Of a stretch of 64,000 nt of DNA, positions 42,965-50,606 are shown in pieces. The DNA lies in assembly GCF_039542035.1 (NCBI RefSeq), contig NZ_BAABHJ010000026.1, positions 132,397 through 196,396 of the forward strand. The letters run 5' to 3'. A model generated the notes under the pieces. That model made no database searches and was not told the origin of the DNA. It saw only the letters and a list, made by a program, of their open reading frames with translations. The position numbers were made by a program, and so were the translations under genes. Each line of letters starts with the position of its first letter. Positions within the stretch are counted from its first letter, which is position 1. Source of the stretch: Actinoallomurus liliacearum (GTDB taxonomy: Bacteria > Actinomycetota > Actinomycetes > Streptosporangiales > Streptosporangiaceae).

Positions 42965-44083
42965 ATGCTTAGCCGCCTGGTCCAGCTCCTGCCGCCGAGG
43001 GTCCGCGCGTTCCTGCGCCGGATCCCGGTCCTCGTGCGGCTGTACCAGTGGCTCCAGCGCGGCCAGCTCACGCAGGATCGCAACGCGCTCGCCGCGCTCG
43101 TCACCGTCACCGTCGTGATCGGGATCTCCGCGCCGGCCTCACAGACCTGGTTCTCGCCCAGCGCCGTCGTCCTGACCGTGCTGGCCGGCGGCCTCCTCCT
43201 GCGCGTCCGAAGCCTCGGGGTGCTCCTCGGCGTGGTCGCCGCCGCCCTGCTGTACGACGCGATCGCCATGGGATTCTCCCGGGTCGGCCCCGGCGTCGTC
43301 GGGACCATCCTCGTCACGGCGGTCCTCGCGACGACGCTCGCCCGCAGCCGGGAGCAGATCGGGGTCAAGGGCCTGCGCGGCGAGCTGATGCTGCTGGAGC
43401 TGCGCGACCGGCTGCGCCGCCACGGCGAGATGCCCGCACTGCCGAGCGGCTGGGACTCCAAGGTGGTCCTGCTCCAGGCCGGCGGCTCGTCCTTCGGCGG
43501 CGACTTCTTCGTCTCGGTCTGCCGCGACGACACGCTCGAGGTCGCCCTGGTCGACGTGTCCGGTAAGGGCGTCGACGCCGGCACGCGCGCGTTGATGCTC
43601 TCCGGCGCGTTCGGCGGGCTGCTCGGATCCATCGAGCCCGACCGCTTCCTGTCCGCCTGCAACGCCTACCTGCACCGGCAGCGGTGGGACGAGGGGTTCG
43701 TCACCGCGGTGCACCTCACCATCGACCTGCGGACCGGTGAGTACGTCGTCGAGTCGGCGGGCCACCCGCCCGCCGTGCAGTTCGACGCGGGCAGCGGCAC
43801 CTGGCGGGTCAGCTCGGCCAAAGGCATCGTGCTCGGCGTCGTCCCCGAGATGAGCGCCGAGCCGGAGCGCGGCCGGCTCCGTCCGGGCGACGCGCTGCTG
43901 CTGTACACCGACGGCCTGGTGGAGGCGCCCGGCCGTGATCTCGACGCCGGCATCGACCGGCTGCTCGGGGCGGTCGAGCGCCTGGTCCCCAGCGGGTTCC
44001 GCGAGGGCGCGACCGAGCTCGTCACCGAGATGGCCGCCGCCCGCGACGACGACTGCGCGCTGGTCCTCATCTGGCGGAAGTGA
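42965..44083 (+). CDS. Membrane-anchored PP2C-type (SpoIIE) serine/threonine phosphatase
   Basis: 372 aa. Four or five N-terminal membrane segments (about 40-140: LAALVTVTVVIGISAPAS, AVVLTVLAGGLLLRV, VLLGVVAAALLYDAIAM, VVGTILVTAVLATTLA) precede a SpoIIE domain. Metal-binding aspartates are in SSFGGDFFVSVCRDD, ALVDVSGKGVDAG and LLYTDGLVEAPG, with a final DDDCALVLIW. Such phosphatases act on anti-sigma-factor antagonists (STAS proteins) in stress and development switches; no anti-sigma or STAS gene is near. ATG 42965 is used; the frame is open upstream but without coding character. Confidence 0.88.
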   Translation: MLSRLVQLLPPRVRAFLRRIPVLVRLYQWLQRGQLTQDRNALAALVTVTVVIGISAPASQTWFSPSAVVLTVLAGGLLLRVRSLGVLLGVVAAALLYDAIAMGFSRVGPGVVGTILVTAVLATTLARSREQIGVKGLRGELMLLELRDRLRRHGEMPALPSGWDSKVVLLQAGGSSFGGDFFVSVCRDDTLEVALVDVSGKGVDAGTRALMLSGAFGGLLGSIEPDRFLSACNAYLHRQRWDEGFVTAVHLTIDLRTGEYVVESAGHPPAVQFDAGSGTWRVSSAKGIVLGVVPEMSAEPERGRLRPGDALLLYTDGLVEAPGRDLDAGIDRLLGAVERLVPSGFREGATELVTEMAAARDDDCALVLIWRK

Positions 44084-44202
44084 CGGCCGTCCGGTCCCGG
44101 CGCCGGCGGAAGTGCGCCTTACCGGGCGGGGTGCCGGCGGAAGTGACCTCTCCCGGGCCGTGCCTCCCCGCCACCGTCGCGCCGACCTGGCAGTCTGCGG
44201 AT

Positions 44203-44682
44203 ATGAGCACTGTCACACTGCAACCGGTCGACGACAACCTGTTGCCGAGGTTGCTCGAGCTCGCGGTCGCCGACGCCGACCCGCACGAGGTCATGCCCGG
44301 TGAACCCGGGGCGCCCGGGTGGACCGACGCGCGCCGCGCCGCCTTCGCCGAGTTCCACCGGCCGGCGGGTGGGGCGGCCTACGCGGTGCTCGTGGACGGC
44401 CGGCTCGTCGGCGGCGCGCGCTTCACGCACGCCGAGGCGCCGGGCGCGGTCCAGGCGCACGTCTGGCTCGCCCGCTCGGCCCGCGGTAAGGGCTACAGCA
44501 GGGAGGCGATCTGCCTGCTGATCGACGAGGCTCGTGCGCACGGGGCCAGCGCGATCATCGCCGAGACGCACGTCTCGAACACGGCCGCCGTCTCCATGCT
44601 GCGTTCCCTCGGCACCATGCTGTGGGAGGACCGTGACACCGGATCGGTGCACGGCACGCTCCGTGTCGGCGAGGGCGACTGA
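44203..44682 (+). CDS. GNAT-family acetyltransferase
   Basis: 159 aa. Motif A HVWLARSARGKGYSREAICLLIDEA carries the acetyl-CoA loop RGKGYS (about 96-101), and motif B is AETHVSNTAAVSMLRSLG. The N-terminal acceptor side is VTLQPVDDNLLPRLLELAVADADPHEVMPG. The acceptor is unknown. ATG 44203 is chosen because the upstream frame lacks coding character; there is no strong ribosome site, so a leaderless message is possible. Tandem imperfect repeats follow the stop. Confidence 0.8.
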   Translation: MSTVTLQPVDDNLLPRLLELAVADADPHEVMPGEPGAPGWTDARRAAFAEFHRPAGGAAYAVLVDGRLVGGARFTHAEAPGAVQAHVWLARSARGKGYSREAICLLIDEARAHGASAIIAETHVSNTAAVSMLRSLGTMLWEDRDTGSVHGTLRVGEGD

Positions 44683-44691
44683 CCCGGCGCG

Positions 44692-44810
44692 CACGGCACC
44701 GCCCACGCCGTACGGGGCGCCGGCTCGGACTGAGGCGCGTACGGCGCCGCCGGTTCGGACCGCAGCGCCCATGGCACTGCCCGCGCCGTACGGGGTCGCC
44801 AGTTCGGACC
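44692..44810. repeat. Imperfect direct repeats after the GNAT gene
   Basis: A unit of about 40 bases containing CCGTACGGGG and GTTCGGAC or CTCGGACT occurs at 44692-44731 and again at 44770-44810, with a shorter related stretch (44735-44762) between. Non-coding, between convergent genes. Confidence 0.6.
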
Positions 44811-44839
44811 GCCTTACGTCGCGGGGGACCGCCCGCCGG

Positions 44840-45232
44840 TCACGGCCCGGTCCGCACCGGCGGGGTGCGCGTGTCGATCCGGGCCGCGAGACGGTCCCGG
44901 AGCCGCGTCAGGCGGGCGATCTCGTCGTCCAGGGCGGCGAGCCGCCGGTCCGCGACGCCGCTGGGCCGCGCGCACGCTCCCGGCCCTCCGTACGGCGGGA
45001 GCGCGTCGCCGTCCAGCAGGTCCAGACGGTCCCGGCATTCGCGCAGGTCCGCGACGCTCAACCCCAGCGCCAGCAGGCCACGGATGACGCGGACCCGCGC
45101 GACCTCTCGCTCGGTGTACTCGCGCTGCCCCGTGGCCGTCCGCCGAGGAGGCGGCAGCAGGCCGTTCTGCTCGTAGAAGCGCAAGGCGCGGGGTGTCGTC
45201 CCGGCCGCTGCCGCCGCGTCGCCGATCCGCAT
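44840..45232 (-). CDS. MerR-family transcriptional regulator
   Basis: 130 aa. The winged helix-turn-helix is complete: MRIGDAAAAAGTTPRALRFYEQNGLLPPPRR (about 1-31) and ATGQREYTEREVARVRVIRGLLALGLSVADLRE (about 33-65). The C-terminal coiled-coil dimerisation helix (ALDDEIARLTRLRDRLAARID) lacks the metal-site cysteines of MerR, so it senses something organic or redox. ATG 45232 has GGAGG six bases upstream. It lies 13 bases after the oxidoreductase gene, in the same operon, and probably regulates it. Confidence 0.88.
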   Translation of the reverse strand: MRIGDAAAAAGTTPRALRFYEQNGLLPPPRRTATGQREYTEREVARVRVIRGLLALGLSVADLRECRDRLDLLDGDALPPYGGPGACARPSGVADRRLAALDDEIARLTRLRDRLAARIDTRTPPVRTGP

Positions 45233-45245
45233 TCGTCCTCCGGGG

Positions 45246-46268
45246 TCACAAGGCAACCACGACGGTGCCGAGGTGCCGTCCGATCATCAACTCGTGCAAC
45301 GCCCTGGGCGCCTCATCGATGCCGTCGACGCGGACGTACGGGAAGCCGATGGCGCCGGACCGCGCCCAGCCGGCGAACCGGTCGGTCCACTCGGCCTGAA
45401 CGTCCGGATCGTTTCCGGCGCTGTACCCGAGCATCGTGATCTGCTTGAGGACGAGCTGGTAGGAGTCGAGCTCCACCGGTGCCGTGGCGCCGGTGCCGTC
45501 CACGGCCAGTTGCCCCGACAGCGCGCCGACCAGGACGAACCGCGCTCCCGCCCGCGCCGTCGCCACGGAGGCCCGCAGGTCCTCACCGCCGACGTTGTCG
45601 AAGAGGACGTCGATGCCGTCGGGGGCCGCCGCGGCCAGTTGCCCGACGAGGGCGCCCTCCCCGCGCACGACCACCGCGTCGTAGCCCAGTTCGGCGACCA
45701 TCCGCTTCGCCTTGTCCGGGGATCCGGTGCTACCGATCACCCGTCCGGCGCCCAGCAGCCGGGCGATCGGCCCGGCCAGGGAGCCGACGGCCCCGGCGCC
45801 GCCGGAGACGAAGACGGTGTCACCCGGCCGCAGCCTGGCACCGCGCGTCAGCGCCCCGTACACGGTCCGGCCCTGCGACAGATTCATGACCGGATCGGGC
45901 AGCGCACCGGCGAGGGGCGAGCAGTCGGCCACTCGCACGACCGCGTACTCGCGCCAGCCCCACCAGTGGGAGACCAGGTCGCCGACGCGCAGTTCGCCGG
46001 AGTCCGGCGCGGTGACCACCTCACCGATCGCCGGACCGAACAAAGCGTCCCCGGGGCGGACCGGAGGGAACGGCGCTCCCTCCACGCCGCCTCCGAGCAG
46101 AGTGCGCAGGGACGCGAACACGGTGAAGAACCGGTTCCGCAGCACGACCTCGCCGGGGCCGGGGGCCGGCAGCGGCGCCTCCACGACGGCAAGGTCCTCG
46201 GGCCGCGGCAACCCGGAGGGGACGGTCACGAGACGCACTTCACGGGAAACGGACGGCAGATCGGACAT
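45246..46268 (-). CDS. Zinc-less medium-chain NAD(P)H-dependent alkenal/quinone oxidoreductase
   Basis: 340 aa MDR-superfamily enzyme of the PTGR/leukotriene B4 dehydrogenase branch (like Arabidopsis AER and E. coli YncB/CurA). Features: MNLSQGRTVYGALTRGARLRPGDTVFVSGGAGAVGSLAGPIARLLGA with the A-x-G-x-x-G nucleotide-binding turn (about 150-175), VIGSTGSPDKAKRM for NADPH, VLFDNVGGE and the C-terminal family end RALHELMIGRHLGTVVVAL. No zinc ligands. It reduces alpha,beta-unsaturated carbonyls, detoxifying them. ATG 46268 follows GAGGAG by seven bases. MerR follows on the same transcript. Confidence 0.9.
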   Translation of the reverse strand: MSDLPSVSREVRLVTVPSGLPRPEDLAVVEAPLPAPGPGEVVLRNRFFTVFASLRTLLGGGVEGAPFPPVRPGDALFGPAIGEVVTAPDSGELRVGDLVSHWWGWREYAVVRVADCSPLAGALPDPVMNLSQGRTVYGALTRGARLRPGDTVFVSGGAGAVGSLAGPIARLLGAGRVIGSTGSPDKAKRMVAELGYDAVVVRGEGALVGQLAAAAPDGIDVLFDNVGGEDLRASVATARAGARFVLVGALSGQLAVDGTGATAPVELDSYQLVLKQITMLGYSAGNDPDVQAEWTDRFAGWARSGAIGFPYVRVDGIDEAPRALHELMIGRHLGTVVVAL

Positions 46269-46322
46269 CTAACGCTCCTCTGACGGATTCGACCGGGTGA
46301 CAGGGCGCCGAGACGCTAACCC

Positions 46323-46338
46323 CTGACCCATACGTCAG
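46323..46338. promoter_or_regulatory. Candidate MerR operator CTGAC-N6-GTCAG
   Basis: A five-base inverted repeat with CCATAC or similar core lies 55 bases before the oxidoreductase start. MerR proteins bind a dyad within an elongated -35/-10 spacer; the -10 and -35 here cannot be assigned with confidence. Confidence 0.4.
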
Positions 46339-46355
46339 AGGCAAGCCCACCCCGC

Positions 46356-46430
46356 CGTGCGCCGCCCCGCCGTGCGCCGCCCCGCCGTGCGCTGCTCGGC
46401 CGTGCGTCGTCCGGCCGTGCGCCGTCCTGG
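46356..46430. repeat. Five tandem copies of a 15-bp unit
   Basis: CGTGCGCCGCCCCGC is repeated five times head-to-tail: two identical units then three diverged ones (46356, 46371, 46386, 46401, 46416). A minisatellite in the promoter-distal part of the spacer; not coding by codon structure. Confidence 0.8.
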
Positions 46431-46467
46431 TCAACGCGCCGGCTCCTGCCCGTATGGGCGCCGTACG

Positions 46468-46535
46468 CTCGGTGAACGCGAGTACGAATCCGAACGACCT
46501 GCCCGAATCTCCACCCAGTTCCGGTGTTCACCGAG
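46468..46535. repeat. Hairpin-ended repeat, copy 1
   Basis: Ends CTCGGTGAAC (46468-46477) and GTTCACCGAG (46526-46535) are perfect inverted 10-mers. The interior GCGAGTACGAAT, then GACCTGCCCGAATC, CCCAGTTCC is shared with copy 2 at 47045-47113 (about 80 percent identical by eye). Similarity extends about 18 bases 5' (CATGGG/TGCCGAACG-like). Confidence 0.65.
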
Positions 46536-46635
46536 TATTCGGAACCGGCCCCTCATCGATCTTGGCCGGATCCCCCGCCTGATGCTCGAAGGTGCCATGA
46601 CCGCCGATGCGGACCGTCACCAGGTCCACGAGGCT

Positions 46636-46959
46636 TCACGTGAGCACCTGGTACATCCGCGCCTCACCGTCTTCCGGTGAGGAGATGCCACTCCGCCGGA
46701 CGGCTTCCGTACAGGCGTCGGCGGCCGCGCTCGTGACCTCCCGGAAAGCGTGATCGAAAGCGTCGTCGATCGCGTCTCCGTCGGCCCGCAACCGGCGGGT
46801 CAAGTCGGCGAGATGATCCGCCAGGTCGGGCGGGCCCCGCTGGATCACGTGGGCTTGGGCGTCCACCAGCACCTTGGCGAGACGAGCCAACGAACGCTCG
46901 ACCGCGACAGGGTCTTCGACCAGCTCCGACAGGCGGTATCCGTTCACCCTGAAGGTCAC
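46636..46959 (-). CDS. Hypothetical helical protein
   Basis: 107 aa, mostly alpha-helical: VNGYRLSELVEDPVAVERSLARLAKVLVDAQAH, then LADHLADLTRRLRADGDAIDDAFDHAFREVTSAAADACTEAV. No signal peptide, no membrane segment and no recognised family. GTG 46959 is chosen where coding character begins; the ribosome site is weak, so the start is uncertain. It lies between the two hairpin-ended repeats. Confidence 0.45.
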   Translation of the reverse strand: MTFRVNGYRLSELVEDPVAVERSLARLAKVLVDAQAHVIQRGPPDLADHLADLTRRLRADGDAIDDAFDHAFREVTSAAADACTEAVRRSGISSPEDGEARMYQVLT

Positions 46960-47293
46960 CGCTCGAGGCCGGCGGTACGGACGGGCAACGCCCAGCCGAA
47001 ACAGCCCGTGATCGGCGCGAGTCCGGCCGCATGGGTGCCGAACGCTCGGTGAATGCGAGTACGAATACGGGAGACCTGCCCGAATCCCCGCCCAGTTCCC
47101 CCTGCTCACCGAGCATTTCGCTCGCATGGGCCCGGCGGCGGCCTCTTTGGCGTTCACGAAGGCGGCACGCCCGGGTGACCGCGACGGAAGCCTCGCTCGG
47201 ACGCTCGACGAGACGTCGCAGACCGTGGCCGTACGGCGTTGTCTGTCGTTCCCGTCAGTACCCGGCGTCAGGCACCGCTCTTACACTCGCCGC
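46960..47293. other. Spacer upstream of the octad-repeat gene
   Basis: 334 bases without a supported gene. It contains hairpin-ended repeat copy 2 (47045-47113) and must carry the divergent promoters of the flanking genes; no clear -35/-10 could be chosen. Confidence 0.5.
47045..47113. repeat. Hairpin-ended repeat, copy 2
   Basis: Inverted ends GCTCGGTGA (47044-47052) and TCACCGAGC (47106-47114) enclose sequence closely similar to copy 1. The two copies are direct repeats 577 bp apart. No ORF is credible within either. Confidence 0.65.
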
Positions 47294-47707
47294 ATGATTA
47301 TCAACATGTGGCCCAGGGACCGTTATGCGGGTCCGGGCGGCGGCCTCTACGCCGGTCCCGGCGGCGGCGAGTACACCGGCCCGGGCGGTGGGAGGTCCAC
47401 CGGTCCGGGCGGCGGACTGTACGCCGGTCCCGGCGGCGGCCTCTATGCCGGCCCCGGGGGCGGACTGTACGCGGGGCCCGGCGGGGGTCTGTACACCGGT
47501 CCGGGCGGCGGGCTGTACACCGGTCCTGGCGGTGGCCTCTACACGGGCCCTGGAGGTGGCTTATACGCAGGGCCTGGCGGCGGGCTGTACGCGGGCCCGT
47601 CTTCAGCGCCCTATCGGAGCAACCTTCCACCGATGGACGTGTTTCTCGTATATCTCCGCGAACAGGGATATGACGACTTCGTCGTCATGCTGCAGCGCTT
47701 CCTGTGA
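47294..47707 (+). CDS. Octapeptide-repeat (GPGGGLY) protein
   Basis: 137 aa. After MIINMWPRDRY come 12 tandem octads of the form (A/T)-G-P-G-G-G-L-Y (first at about residue 12, the last degenerate), then SSAPYRSNLPPMDVFLVYLREQGYDDFVVMLQRFL, a short amphipathic C-terminal helix. Codons of the repeats differ at silent positions (GGC/GGT/GGG/GGA, CCG/CCC/CCT), so the protein repeat is kept by selection, not by recent DNA expansion. Similar repeat proteins exist in Streptomyces without known function, as far as I recall. Alternating GPGGG turns and LY strands suggest a small beta structure. ATG 47294 has a weak ribosome site. A long perfect palindrome follows the stop. Confidence 0.78.
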   Translation: MIINMWPRDRYAGPGGGLYAGPGGGEYTGPGGGRSTGPGGGLYAGPGGGLYAGPGGGLYAGPGGGLYTGPGGGLYTGPGGGLYTGPGGGLYAGPGGGLYAGPSSAPYRSNLPPMDVFLVYLREQGYDDFVVMLQRFL

Positions 47708-47712
47708 AGCGC

Positions 47713-47760
47713 TGCGGGCAGGCCCTCTTCCCGAGGCCTCGGGAAGAGGGCCTGCCCGCA
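47713..47760. terminator. 48-bp perfect palindrome after the octad-repeat gene
   Basis: Two 24-base arms pair without a single mismatch and with no loop (arms meet at AGGCCT, 47734-47739). It starts six bases after the stop codon. The most economical role is a transcription terminator; no T-run follows. It could also serve as an mRNA 3' stabiliser or a cruciform-forming site. Confidence 0.7.
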
Positions 47761-47835
47761 CCGGGCATGTTCATCGGTTCCCTGCCGTAGGTTCGCACCG
47801 TTCGCGGTGATGAGAGTGATGAGCAGGGAGTCGTC

Positions 47836-48429
47836 GTGGGGGACTGGTTTCAGACGATCGTCGACGTGCAGGTGGCACCGCAGAACGCAGCCGCCTTGGC
47901 CTCGGAGGTACGGGACTGGCTGATCTCTTCCAGCGTCATACTGGCGGATCGCACCGACTGTGTGCTGGTCAGCGATCTCGGGTATCCGCCCGGCCCACGC
48001 GCCGATGAGGCCGTGGACGCCTCCGGCTGGAGCACCCCCTGGCAGGACGTGTGGACGAATGGCCTGGACATCACCACGACCCGTACCGTCTTCGACGGCG
48101 GACAAGGCGAGCCCAGGGCCGTGACCTGTCCGTACTGCTCAAGGGAGATCGAACTGGTCGACGAGTACTTCCAGCTCGACGATGCGGCATGGGAGCCCTT
48201 CCGTGACGTCGTACATGGCTGGGACGAAGGCCGCGACGTCGTCATCCCCTGCCCGGCGTGCTCACGCCGGGTGCAGCCGACCGCATGGAAGTGGGCCGAT
48301 GACTACTTCGTCTTCGGTCACCTGGGCTTCACATTCTGGAACTGGCCCCCGTTTCGACCGGAGTTCGTCGAAGAGTTCGCCCGGCGCCTGGAGGGCCACC
48401 GCCCCGTGCTGATCGACGGCAAGCTGTGA
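47836..48429 (+). CDS. Hypothetical protein with CxxC zinc-ribbon pairs
   Basis: 197 aa. Two C-x-x-C motifs, CPYCSREI (about 96) and CPACSRRV (about 138), bracket an acidic, aromatic stretch (VDEYFQLDDAAWEPFRDVVHGWDEG), and the C-terminus is tryptophan-rich (WKWADDYFVFGHLGFTFWNWPPFRPEFVEEFARRLEGH). The N-terminal half starts DWFQTIVDVQVAPQNAAALASEV. Similar proteins of unknown function appear in Streptomyces. No enzyme motif is visible. GTG 47836 follows GGGAG by about seven bases. Not linked with the octad gene on one transcript, given the palindrome and 128-base gap. Confidence 0.72.
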   Translation: MGDWFQTIVDVQVAPQNAAALASEVRDWLISSSVILADRTDCVLVSDLGYPPGPRADEAVDASGWSTPWQDVWTNGLDITTTRTVFDGGQGEPRAVTCPYCSREIELVDEYFQLDDAAWEPFRDVVHGWDEGRDVVIPCPACSRRVQPTAWKWADDYFVFGHLGFTFWNWPPFRPEFVEEFARRLEGHRPVLIDGKL

Positions 48430-48486
48430 GTCCGCGCGGCCCCGGACCTGTCGCGTGAGTACACGGATGTGGGCCGGGCAGCCCGT

Positions 48487-49020
48487 CTACACCGCGTCGC
48501 CGGAGAGCTCCGCTAGCTCGGCAGCGGACTCGGCGACCAGACGGTAGAACCCCTGGAGGCTGATCGAGCGTTCGAGACGGCCGTCCACCACGTATTTCAA
48601 CGTGCGTGTCCGCCCTCGGCGGTTACGCCATTCGAGCCTTGTCAGAAGCTCACCCGGAATCGGCGTGTCGAAGCGCACCGGCGTCGCGTCCACGTGCACC
48701 GCTGCTGCGCCGCAGCCGTCGACGCCGAGCATCGACCAGTCACCGTGCCCGGCGAAAGCCGGATCCCGCCATGTCGCCGGCTCGGTGCCGCAGCAGTCGC
48801 GCCGCTCCATGTCGATCACCCGCATCCGAGTCACCACGTACACGACGCACCGGTTGACGTGCAGCGCGTACACCTCGTCCCCAACGCGTGCCCCCGACCA
48901 GGCGGGCAGAGAGGAGTGGACACCACTGAAGGCGACTGGCGGCCGCTCACCCACGCGACCCGCCTTGCGCAGCGCACGACATGTGTCATGGGTCCACAAG
49001 ACGGTGAAGGCATCGGACAT
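48487..49020 (-). CDS. Hypothetical protein
   Basis: 177 aa. It reads like a small OB-fold or beta-barrel domain: DEVYALHVNRCVVYVVTRMRVIDMERRDCCGTEPATWRDPAFAGHGDWSMLGVDGCGAAAVHVDATPVRFDTPIPGELLTRLEW, then a basic RNRRGRTRTLKYVVDGRLERSISLQGFYRL. Cysteines in ERRDCCG and DGCGA are notable. No family recognised, no transmembrane part. ATG 49020 has no strong ribosome site. Convergent with the gene at 47836. Confidence 0.65.
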   Translation of the reverse strand: MSDAFTVLWTHDTCRALRKAGRVGERPPVAFSGVHSSLPAWSGARVGDEVYALHVNRCVVYVVTRMRVIDMERRDCCGTEPATWRDPAFAGHGDWSMLGVDGCGAAAVHVDATPVRFDTPIPGELLTRLEWRNRRGRTRTLKYVVDGRLERSISLQGFYRLVAESAAELAELSGDAV

Positions 49021-49390
49021 GCGGTGATCCTACGAATGGGGACTGACAGCCGCCCCCGCGGTTCGAGCCCTTCGGTGCACGAGCGTGAGGTCCTCCACGG
49101 CGTCCCTACGCGCCGGCCGTCGGGAACACCTCCGGCGGCTGATGTGAGTGATGGGGGAGACAGACGGTGGTCGTCGAGCGTTCGCAGTTCGTCGATGGTC
49201 GGCAGGACCAGGTGTTCTCGCTGCTCGCAGGTCCTGCGGTCTGGTCGCTGATGAGATCCGGGCGGCGGTGGAAGGCCGGAGGCCTTGGCCGGACACCTCT
49301 TTGCGGCACCCAAGGAGACGGTCCTTCCCCGGAGAGGAAGGACCGTCCATGCTTGGGCTCACCGGTGGGCGGACCCTCTGAAGCGATGCG
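49021..49390. other. Spacer containing a strong terminator
   Basis: 370 bases with no supported gene. Arms GACGGTCCTTCC (49317-49328) and GGAAGGACCGTC (49336-49347) form a perfect 12-bp hairpin downstream of the small minus-strand gene at 49391-49567, its likely terminator. The rest has only weak, poorly structured frames that may be degraded coding sequence. Confidence 0.55.
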
Positions 49391-49567
49391 TCAGCGGCCT
49401 TCGGTGGTCACCTTGTAGGTGACGCCGGCGCCCAGACCGTCCTGGTAGCCCGCAGGTACGGTCGTCACTTCCTGCACACCGACTCCGAGTTTCTCGGCCC
49501 CTTCCCGGAGCGCGGTCGACTCGGCCCCGGGACCGTTCGTGACCGTGACGTGCGTTTCCCTTGCCAT
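49391..49567 (-). CDS. Small hypothetical protein
   Basis: 58 aa, starting MARETHVTVTNGPGAESTALRE and ending GLGAGVTYKVTTEGR. The pattern of short beta strands and a glycine-rich C-terminus suggests a tiny soluble beta protein. ATG 49567 has AGGAG seven bases upstream. No family recognised. A terminator lies downstream at 49317-49347. Confidence 0.55.
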   Translation of the reverse strand: MARETHVTVTNGPGAESTALREGAEKLGVGVQEVTTVPAGYQDGLGAGVTYKVTTEGR

Positions 49568-49851
49568 CAGGCACTCCTGACCATTGGGACGGCTGGCGCA
49601 GGCCATGCCATCCGATCTTGTCTGTATGGGTTTGCAGGGGGTGACCGTCCGGAAGCGGCTTGCGTCGGCAAGCGGGTGATTCCCGTGGTTCTTTCGGAAC
49701 CCGGCGACTGGCCGCGGGCATCGGGATCTCCACTTCCCCGACCCACGGCACGGACGGGCACGAGGGACGATGGCGAGCTGTGCGAAGCCGTCTCCGCCTT
49801 TCAGGGGAGCATCACCCCCCGGAAGGGGGACGTGCCGATGCGGTGGCCCGA

Positions 49852-50481
49852 ATGATGATCGACGATGTGAAACCCCTCGGAGGCTTGCTCGCCTCGTATG
49901 CCCGACCGCGGCGAGCCGACCGGACATCGCCGGATCGCCGCAGGCGCGACGATGTCCTGCGCGCTAATCGAAGGACCGCCTATATGGCGTTCGCCTGGGT
50001 GATGGTCTTTCTGGCCTGGCACGTCGTCTGGTACATCACCGGCCTCGAGTTCCCCTCCGCTTCGGATCAGCATGGGGCCGGGCAGGTCGTCGTTCAGGTG
50101 TTCTCGTTGATCGTCGTTCTCATGGTCATCGTCGGAGCCCTGCTGCCGTTGGCCCTGGCTCAGCCGTGGGGTCGGCGGGTCCCTCGATGGATGCTTCTCT
50201 CCGCCGCGTGGACGGGAGCCGTGCTCCTCGCGGCACGTGGGGTCTCGGGTGTCGGAGACGATCTGGTCCGGGTCACCGGGATCCTGCCGAAAGGATTCAC
50301 TGGGCTGACGACGGCACAGACCCTGGGAACCTCGCACCCCTCGTTCTGGTACCTGTTCGCGAACGGAGCCACCGACGTGCTCTTCACCGTCGGTGGCCTG
50401 GCGTTCGCTCTCGCCGCCATCGCCTACCGCCGTGTCACCCTCGGCCTTCCGCATCCCCTCGGCGAAGCTGCCGCCGCTTGA
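49852..50481 (+). CDS. Predicted four-helix membrane protein (DUF3995-like)
   Basis: 209 aa. After a basic N-terminus (RPRRADRTSPDRRRRDDVLRANRR) come four membrane segments: MAFAWVMVFLAWHVVWYITG, VVQVFSLIVVLMVIVGALLPL, MLLSAAWTGAVLLAARGV, and GATDVLFTVGGLAFALAAIAYR. HxxW in the first helix and the layout recall DUF3995 proteins of actinobacteria. Function unknown. ATG 49852 is used; GTG 49843 is possible. Confidence 0.7.
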   Translation: MMIDDVKPLGGLLASYARPRRADRTSPDRRRRDDVLRANRRTAYMAFAWVMVFLAWHVVWYITGLEFPSASDQHGAGQVVVQVFSLIVVLMVIVGALLPLALAQPWGRRVPRWMLLSAAWTGAVLLAARGVSGVGDDLVRVTGILPKGFTGLTTAQTLGTSHPSFWYLFANGATDVLFTVGGLAFALAAIAYRRVTLGLPHPLGEAAAA

Positions 50482-50606
50482 GCGCGCAAGCCAGGACCGA
50501 GACAGGATGATCGCCAAGGCCCTGGGCGACGCTCTCAAGACCGCTGGGAAGCAGGCGGCCAGGAATCCGGTGGTGGGCGGCCCTGTGGCCTCGTAGGGTG
50601 CCGGTC

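Larger units (their letters stand above)
46269..46635. other. Repeat-bearing spacer between oxidoreductase and the next minus-strand gene
   Basis: 367 bases with no supported gene. It holds the oxidoreductase promoter and MerR dyad, five tandem 15-bp units (46356-46430) and the first copy of a 68-69-bp hairpin-ended repeat (46468-46535). Confidence 0.6.

Noticed and set aside
47330..47620. CRISPR-like array from the 24-bp periodic repeats
   Set aside because: Repeats are contiguous, lack spacers, diverge at silent sites and encode octapeptides in one frame.
50507..50596. 29-codon ORF between the membrane protein and VOC gene
   Set aside because: No ribosome site and too short to support; left as an unscored possibility.
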